Shown here: positions 56,636 to 64,000 of the stretch, in pieces
Numbering within the stretch: the stretch's first letter is position 1
Layout of the letters: each line of letters begins with the position of its first letter
NCBI GenBank assembly: GCA_029964075.1
Contig: CM057144.1
Location: 15,089,281 to 15,153,280, forward strand
Length of the DNA: 64,000 nt
Direction of reading: 5' to 3'
DNA from: Patiria pectinifera
Lineage: Eukaryota > Echinodermata > Asteroidea > Valvatida > Asterinidae
Position numbers and translations under genes: made by a program
The notes under the pieces: model-generated
The model's input: only the letters and a program-made list of their open reading frames with translations
Told to the model about the DNA's origin: nothing
Databases searched by the model: none

Positions 56636-59600
56636 CTGCAATTAAATTTTTTTTAAAAATTGTCAGGATTCAAAAGGGATTCTTATTGATGGTTAATATT
56701 TTGAACTCTCTTTGAATGGTTGGCTTAATTGGCTTTTTGCCTTTGGAACGTACAAGTACATTCTTACATACTGTCCACAATATACTTTGTTCTTCCAGGC
56801 CTACGGCATCTGTGAAATATAATATTCTTGATAAAATAAGTTCTCACAAAAATATGTGCATGCCTAACATTCTTATATCTTAACATGGGCACACTTTTGT
56901 GAACACCACTTCAAATTAAACTCCCCCCTTAACAAAAAACAAACAAACTAAAAAACAAACAAAACCCCAAATGTGTAGCAATAGGTTAAAATAAAAATGT
57001 GTTTATTTAAAGTCTATAGGCCTACTAACCTCACTGTTCTAAATGCTGGTCACTAGATCTCAAACTCGCCCAGCAGATGTTGTCCAAACAATGTCTATGC
57101 ACGTATCGAACTTGAAGAAAAGCTGTCAACTTAGTAGGCTAGCTATACTATACTACTTCAATTGTTACATGGCTAAAATGGTGGTAAAACTGCAAATACA
57201 ATGTACAATGCTATAGTATGAACAGTCAAATCATGTCCTGTTGTGTAACCACCCAGTCTGTGCATCTAAACTGGTGTAAACAGACTGAACAATACTGTGA
57301 ACTTTGGCTTCGTGTTTTTGTTGATTCAGCTCCCAATAGGGACTACTATCGATGCCATCCCTTTGATGGCCACATTGATAAAACTGCGAGGCGACACTGT
57401 CTGGTGTGTATGAAGGTTACTGAACTGGGGCCACACAACAAGAGTTTAAAGTTCTCTACTCTAGACACACTATGATAATCATGGCCGGCCATGCACTGGA
57501 GTAAACTCTGTGCTCAAAGCGATAACCACATATGAGTTCAAAAATGTTTGGGAAATGATGCTGATAAGTGGAATTGGGGGGTGGTAAATAAACTAGGACA
57601 GTGGTGGAAGAACCACAGCCACACGAAAGTCCTCCTTTTGGAAAAAATGTTGCAACCTGACGCCACTTTTTATATTATTAATATTATATTCATATATAAC
57701 CTCAATGAAGGTCAGTCATTGCAAAAAAGGTACTGAGAAACATTTCCAATTTTGTTTGGAAATAGGCCTACTTTGAAAATGTTCTTGACTCTCCATAAAA
57801 TGTTGCAACATTTTTCCCCCTTTTTTTTATTTAGTTGAAAATTAGGATGCTTGGGTATAGTAAGTGCACCCGCATGCCGAGTATCAGCCCTGGTGATTAT
57901 CATGAGAAAATGCCATTTCCCCCGTCTTTCGGAACCCATGTGGCCCGGCCTTTGACTCGTGCGCTAGCACGGAGTTTTGACACTAGAGTCCAGTGCTAGT
58001 GCGCGACTGTGAAAGAATTAATATCCCAGATGAATCCCGTCTTTCTTCCAGCAGCGTACCTAAGATTAGAAGCAGGCAAAACTATATTCGTTACCTCAAG
58101 TCGTTTGTGTTCCTTCCTCTTTGTGTAAATTGGACTTGCATTGTGAGACTGAGAGGCGCTTCCATGAGTAGGCCTAACTTGTTATTAATTTCTTCAAAAA
58201 ATCACACTTTTCGAGGCTGTTCTCAAAATGTCAATGTGCGCAGACTAGAGCGCCCTCTATCATTCCACTTTCGAGCTTTCGAGCACTTTGCTGCACTCGA
58301 GGCTAGTCACGAGCAGGCATGGCACAGTAAGTCCACTTCCGCGGTTAAAGAAAATAGGTCGGACTACTTATTTATTTTGTGTGTGCATATGAGATAAATT
58401 TGCAAACAAATTTTCCCCATGTCATTTTTTTATCAACTCTCACCCTCAAGTTTTACCAGTATAAACACTTTATTTTGGACTCGTTTGTTTCCGTGGCGCA
58501 AATTGGCGCAGAAATATCGAAGTGGTGAATGTCATCATCATCTGTGAAAAGTTAAGTTGTGGGAGCCGAAATTTAATGTGGTCGTGAAAGTTCTCATTTT
58601 CGACTCTAAACAAGCGCTAAAGGTAAGAAATTACGTTCAAGAAAATTTTTCAAATATTGGCATAGCATATAGTAGTTGTAGGAAGGAACATTTGCTCAAT
58701 TTGTTTCGAGAAATGAAAATTATCGACTCACTTTGTGTGTTGCTCAACGGATGCTCATGATGCTTCACCACTGTACTCTCATTGACGTAGACTTGACTCA
58801 AGCCGGAATTATCATAAATCGTTTTTCAAAAAAAAAATATAGTTTTATCAGTATCACCAGATAAGTCCGAATAAAAAAAAAAACATGTTTCTCGTCTGGG
58901 TTTTTGAAAAAAAAGGAGGAAGCGGGGCTTTTTAATTTTTATTTTGTATTTTGTTCAAGATGGTAGCCATTTTACAACTGTTGGCGTTTCCACTGTTCAA
59001 AGACATTTAGTTTTAAAATGAAAGACAAGTTGGACAAGAAAACTGAACATATCTACAGTGTCATTTAGAGTTGTATTGGTCACATATTTCACAAGTATAT
59101 ATTTTCCGATGAATTTGTGGACTTTTTCGGTGTATTTTTACTGCATTTTCAAAAAATAAAAAATAAATAAAAAAAATCCAGGCGGCCTCCAAAAAGGAAG
59201 CGGGCGGGGACGAGAAACATGTTTTTTTTTTTACTTCGCCTAAGAAAAAAAAAAAACAAGAACAAACAATTTGTCGGATTTCTTGAGGTTTAATATTAAT
59301 CACGTCAAAGTTGTAACAATGTGTTTAATTCGATGCTTACAATATGACATCTTGTCCTTGTTTACAAAAATGGTTATTTTCTTGTGCATTATGTTGCTGT
59401 TTCCGTGTATCAAATGAGGCTTATATAATTTCTTTCTTGTAATTTTAAACATGTTTTACAAGGTTTGTTTGTTCATAACTTCCAGTCCACAATGGGAACT
59501 TCAAACCATCTGAAAGAATCTGTGGTTTGTAGCTTCTGTCTTATAGTTTGAGAAAAAATGCAAATTTAGCTTACTTGTGAAGAAGTAATTAAATCAAAAC

Positions 59601-59650
59601 CAGTTGCCACCGTTTACAAATTGGCCTCTTAAACATACATGTCAATAATG
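56636..59650. other. region upstream of SUR-B, no gene recognised
   Basis: Homology with the SUR-A upstream ends near 56730. Should contain the SUR-B promoter. A 44-nt hairpin (GCGCTAGCAC/GTGCTAGTGCGC) lies at about 57960-58004. Small open frames, such as 57218-57475, show no recognisable domain. Confidence 0.5.
58873..59232. mobile_element. foldback element with A/T-tract ends
   Basis: Ends AAAAAACATGTTTCTCGTC and GACGAGAAACATGTTTTTT are inverted, with a GGAAGCGGG motif inside both ends. About 360 bp, no coding capacity. Confidence 0.6.
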
Positions 59651-59672
59651 ATTTTTAATACAATTATAATAT

Positions 59673-62600
59673 AAGTTCATTTTGAACACAGCCATCATCT
59701 GCATGACTGTCAAAATGAACTTAATCACAAAATAGCCATCAACTGCATGGCTTTATCATCTCTTAAAATGTCATGACAAAGTAGAACTACTTTATTCTGT
59801 ACAGAATAAAGATTATTTATGACGCAATTATTGTAAGGTTGCCCACATGTTTAAAATCTCAAAGAGAAGCAATATTTGAAATGAAAGCCATCAACTGCAT
59901 GGCTGAAAAAAAATTCAAAATGCCACCAACTGCGTGGACGATACACCAAAAACATTTTGTATGTAGCTCAAGAAAGCTATCATGTGCATGGCCATGTGAA
60001 AAGGGAAAACAAAATGTAAACATCAACTGCATGGCCCATATTTTACGAAATAAAATGTCTTTCCTCAAATGTTAGTTAACAACTTGTTTGAAGGTAATTA
60101 TTACAACTTTGCTCATAAACTATTTGTGCACAACAATATTTTCAGTGTATGTTTTGGATTACAATTTGGCATCCACACCTAACTTTTATTAAGAATAACA
60201 AGTACATGACCAAACCAATTGTAACTAAAATTCGCATACGAAACAGATGTTGTAAAGAAAACAAATAATGACCCTCCAACTATAATAATCAAAACAATTA
60301 TTATTTCAAAGCCATCAACGGCATGACTGATGTAAAAAAAATTACAAGAATTTAAAAGCCATCAAACTGCATGACTTTTAAACACTATGAATCCATAAAC
60401 GAATGAAGCCATCATCTGCATGGCTTTAAAAAAAAGAAACAAACCTAGCAACCTCGACTGGGTAGCTAGGTGTTATAAAAATCTCTTCCTGTGACTGTTT
60501 CACATGAATGTTTCTATATCGGCAGCCATCATCTGCATGGCTGCAATAATAGTCATAAAACAGCTTTGCTTCTTCCAACAAACATCAGATTTTACAATAT
60601 TCTGTGTCACAATAAAGTTTTTATGCAACACTAACATTACAATTATGTTTTAAAGCCATGGGCCATCATCTGCATGGCCTCATGTTTATCTGAATCATGA
60701 TAATTATAAATCATGAAGTTAGAGTTAAATGCAGCGATCTCCAACTGTATTACTGATGAATGTGGTCTACAAAATGACCACCACCCCCCCCAAAAAAAAA
60801 CACACACCCCAAAACAGCCATCAACTGCATGGCAACATGAATGCCAAAGTCTTAGATATATTACACATGATAAAACTGTTACCCTACTCAGTGCTACACA
60901 ACCATCATCTGCATGACTGTATCTGCCGAAGTGCATGGAGAGACAATTCTTACGAACTTGTAAATTGCAACTTCATGAGACTATATTGTCACATAATTAT
61001 TTGTAAATTGCAAATCTTCATGTTACGGAATAAGGAGTCATCAACTGCATGGCCTCCTATTCCTTCACCAAAATATGTATGATTACTTTTGTAATTAAAT
61101 AAACTTAAATTCATCTATAGGTTACAATGCCTTATTATTAAGTAATGTAGAAAAAGAGCAGTTCCCACACAGAACGGGAAGCCATCAACTGCAAGGCCTC
61201 CTATCCAATCACAAAATGTATGACTATTACATCCCAAAAGATGAAGTTGAATTCACAGAAAATGTTGTACACACTTATTGTTATAGCCATCATCTGCATG
61301 ACTATCATAGATTATTGTGGAATGGCTGAACACATCCAACAATGCTTACAGAAATACAATGCATTTACTAAATTGCTACCTCTTTGAGTTACAGAATGAG
61401 GATACATCTACTGCATGGCCTCGAATGCAGTCATAGAGTATCTATTTGTGGAGAAAACTTCAATGAAGCAATCATTTAGACTGATACTGAAACTGAATTG
61501 ACAACATAAACAAAACCTTCGCTGTACTGTAGCCATCATCTGCATGACTGGACAGGCTATTATGAAAAATATTAATGGCAAAAAATCTAGCACTACTCAC
61601 AAAATAGGTCGAATTGTAACTACAACAGAAATGAGGAGCCATCAACTGCATGGCCTCCTATTCAAGATACAAAATGTGTGACTGTTTCATCTCAAAATAG
61701 TCAATATGCAAGCTGCAATCAATTGGGTTCGGGAGCCATCAACTGCATGGACTCCTATTCAATCACAAAATTTACGACTATTACATCCCAAAATAATAAA
61801 TCTACATTGCATTCCCATGTTGGGTTACGATGACGATGCATCAACTGCATCACAAAGTGCTTATTTGTCGTAAATATACTTAAATGCAACCATCATCTAC
61901 ACTGATACTAAAACTTGACAACTTAAAAAAAGAGTTTACTCTGCTAAATAATAGATAGTCATCATCTGCATGACTGATAAACTATTATGAAAAACATTAT
62001 GGCATACAAATGTACACTTCTTACAAAAATTGCAACTTCAAAAGGAACGAGGAGCCATCAACTGCATGGTCTCCTATTCAATCACCAAATGAATGACTTT
62101 TACATCCAGAAAGAATAAAGTGCTATCACAGAAAAACATTGTACCATCTGCATGAATATAGGTGATTGTGGAATGGCTAAACACATCCAAAATGTTTACA
62201 GATATATTAAGTAAATTGTTACAATTTGATACAAAATGAGGATCCATCAACTGCATGGCCTAGAATTCAGTCATAAAAAGTACTTATTTGTTGAAAATAT
62301 ACTTATATGCAACCAAATTAACAACTTGAAAGAGTTCACTTAACTCTAGAACTAAATGATATACAACCATCATCTGCATGACTGATAAGCTATTATGAAA
62401 ACAAAAATTATGGGAAACAATCTAGCACGATACTAACTACTCGTCAAATTGTAACTTCAACAACAATGAGGAGCCATCAACTGCATGGACTCCTATTCAA
62501 TCACACAGCCCAAATTAATAAACTTGATTATGTGGCATATGTGCAATGATCATCGATGCAAAATAAAATTAACAGATAATAAAATAGGGAATACACAGCC

Positions 62601-63332
62601 ATCGCCTACATGTGTGTACAGGATAGTATTTTTGCCTTAAAATATCTTACACTTCTTTCAGAAATATTGAGAATTGCAATTTCAATACAGAATGAGGAGC
62701 CATCAACTGCATGGCCTCCTATTCAATGGCAACATTTAGGATTTCTTAAATTCTGAATTAATAATCTGTTTGTAGCTACCATCTCCAATGATGATGAGAG
62801 TCAAAACAAATATAACTTGAAGGAGGGGCCATCAACTGCATGGTCTCCAATTCAATGGCAAAATTTAGGATTTCTTAAATTCTGAATCAGTTATCTGTTC
62901 ATAGCTAGCATCTCCAATGATGATGAAAGTCAAAACACATGTAACCTGCAACCGGAAGGAGGAGCCATCAACTGCATGGTCTCCTATTCAACCCCAGACT
63001 ACCTATATCCCAAACAAATAAACCCAAATGCAACAACACTCGGGGAAAATAAACAACCATCATTTGCATATCTGTAAATGATATTGGTGAAGGGCTGAAC
63101 ACATCTAACACTAATTAGTATGTAAAAACTTCATTTTGAGATTTCATATCCATCAGCTGCACGGCCTCTTTCCAAATCACCTAACTGATAATGCGTCAAA
63201 ATAAAAACCTAATGCAGCCGTCAAGTGTCACGATTTAATAACACTTAACACTAACCAGCCATGCATTGTAACTGCATTAACTGTACCTGCCTAAATCATT
63301 TAATATGTTTGACAAGCCATCATCTGCATGAC
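59673..63332. repeat. array of about 30 hairpins with a constant CAWCTGC loop
   Basis: Core GCCAT-CAWCTGC-ATGGC (W = A or T) recurs at 59691, 59735, 59887, 59922, 59976, 60019, 60311, 60358, 60408, 60525, 60662, 60817, 60901, 61037, 61181, 61286, 61403, 61532, 61638, 61735, 61835, 61968, 62054, 62243, 62366, 62473, 62699, 62828, 62964 and 63316. Weaker copies are at 61889, 62143, 62598, 63056, 63149 and 63871. Stems pair in nearly all copies and differ in sequence (AAGCCAT/ATGGCTT, GCAGCCAT/ATGGCTGC, AGTCAT/ATGACT, CCAC/GTGG). Spacing is irregular and does not keep a reading frame. The transcribed strand is unknown; on the plus strand most copies contain TGCATG. Confidence 0.92.
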
Positions 63333-63339
63333 TGTTTAC

Positions 63340-64000
63340 TTCAAGTGGCATAATATTATTTAGCATATTACATTAACAGTGTCGCATTTAGACAAACGTC
63401 TTGTCTACAAGAGCCCAAGTCTAAGTTTAAGTAAGTAAGTAAGACAGTCCAAGTTAGCTATTATCATTAATTATTATACAGATTGAACTGGATAATAATC
63501 AGTCTTCAGTAGCACTGTAGTCATGACTCCAAGGTAACTTGGTAGATAATAGTCCTAATCTCATAGGAGCTTTGTACACAGTACCAAGGTCTGAGGAAAC
63601 ACTTCTATGTAAAAGACAAAACAGAAAATCAAGAGTAAAAATACACGTACATACAATCTTCTGTGGTTATGTGTAAAATGTCTAAGAAATTCAAAGTAAG
63701 AAAGGCACAATTTAAAGATTTCTGCGAAAAGTTGGACGATGGGGAGGTTTAAACGTACGTGTACACCTTTCAGAAAAGCAGGATTTGAGAAAAGATTTTA
63801 GGTCAGGAAATATATCTTAAAGTAAGGGGACGGCTGGGATGCATTGCCATTTTCTTTTATTAAAGCTAGAGTCCATCATTTGCAGCCATCCGAAAAGTAA
63901 CTGGCGTAATTATTGTTGAAAAACAAAATTGGTTGAAAGATAGTAAGGGAACTAAACTCCCTGTGAAATTATTCTTTCTGGGAAGCTGTCATTTTGAAGT
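63340..64000. other. right end, nothing clear
   Basis: No gene or repeat family recognised apart from AAGTAAGTAAGTAAG at about 63429 and a degenerate hairpin core near 63871. Confidence 0.5.

Noticed and set aside
57218..57475. 85-aa Cys/His-containing open frame, plus strand
   Set aside because: No recognised domain, no splice context and no second copy near SUR-A; left unannotated.
59839..61082. Open frames containing INCMA or HQLHG over the hairpin array
   Set aside because: Hairpin spacing does not keep frame, the frames are short, and they stop between units.
59673..63332. CRISPR array
   Set aside because: Eukaryotic context, irregular spacing of 35-350 bp, copies vary in the stem, and no cas genes.

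Overview
The window is eukaryotic nuclear DNA: AT-rich, with short coding exons separated by long introns and many short palindromic or tRNA-derived repeats. The repeats include a SINE type with a TATAGCGC end, a CACCCAGG-like core and inverted tRNA boxes. Together with the tandem ABCC genes this suggests a marine invertebrate deuterostome, most likely an echinoderm or hemichordate. The species cannot be fixed from sequence alone.

Two large genes are present, both on the minus strand, in direct tandem. Each encodes a full-length sulfonylurea-receptor-type ABC transporter (SUR, the ABCC8/ABCC9 family: TMD0, TMD1, NBD1, TMD2, NBD2). Paralog A runs from its start codon at 26285 to its stop at 4352, and paralog B from 56610 to 33813. 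I traced 32 coding exons in each. All boundaries have GT/AG splice sites, all phases agree, and the exons sum to 1582 codons (A) and 1583 codons (B), the length of human SUR1. Equivalent exons are the same length in both genes except exon 18, where B has one extra codon. The duplicated block also includes the 3' flank (about 2826-4351 and 31985-33812) and about 100 bp upstream of the start-codon exon. SUR proteins are regulatory subunits of Kir6 channels. No Kir6 gene is visible here.

Layout: 1-2825, flank with short palindromes and no certain gene. 2826-26430, duplicated block A. 26430-31985, a 5.5 kb unique spacer full of foldback elements, including one 464-bp element with 10-bp target duplications. 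31985-56730, duplicated block B. 56730-59650, sequence without a recognised gene. 59673-63332, a non-coding array of about 30 short hairpins. 63340-64000, nothing clear.

The two gene copies act as each other's empty-site control. Paralog A carries a TTAA-flanked element, a TA-flanked element, a tRNA-like insert and an expanded 27-bp minisatellite that B lacks. B carries its own TIR elements, an expanded 21-bp-type minisatellite and a dead partial copy of exon 3.

The least conventional feature is the hairpin array. A 7-nt loop, CAWCTGC, is kept almost unchanged while the stems around it vary with compensatory changes. Spacing is irregular (35-350 bp) and not a multiple of three, so it is not a coding repeat.
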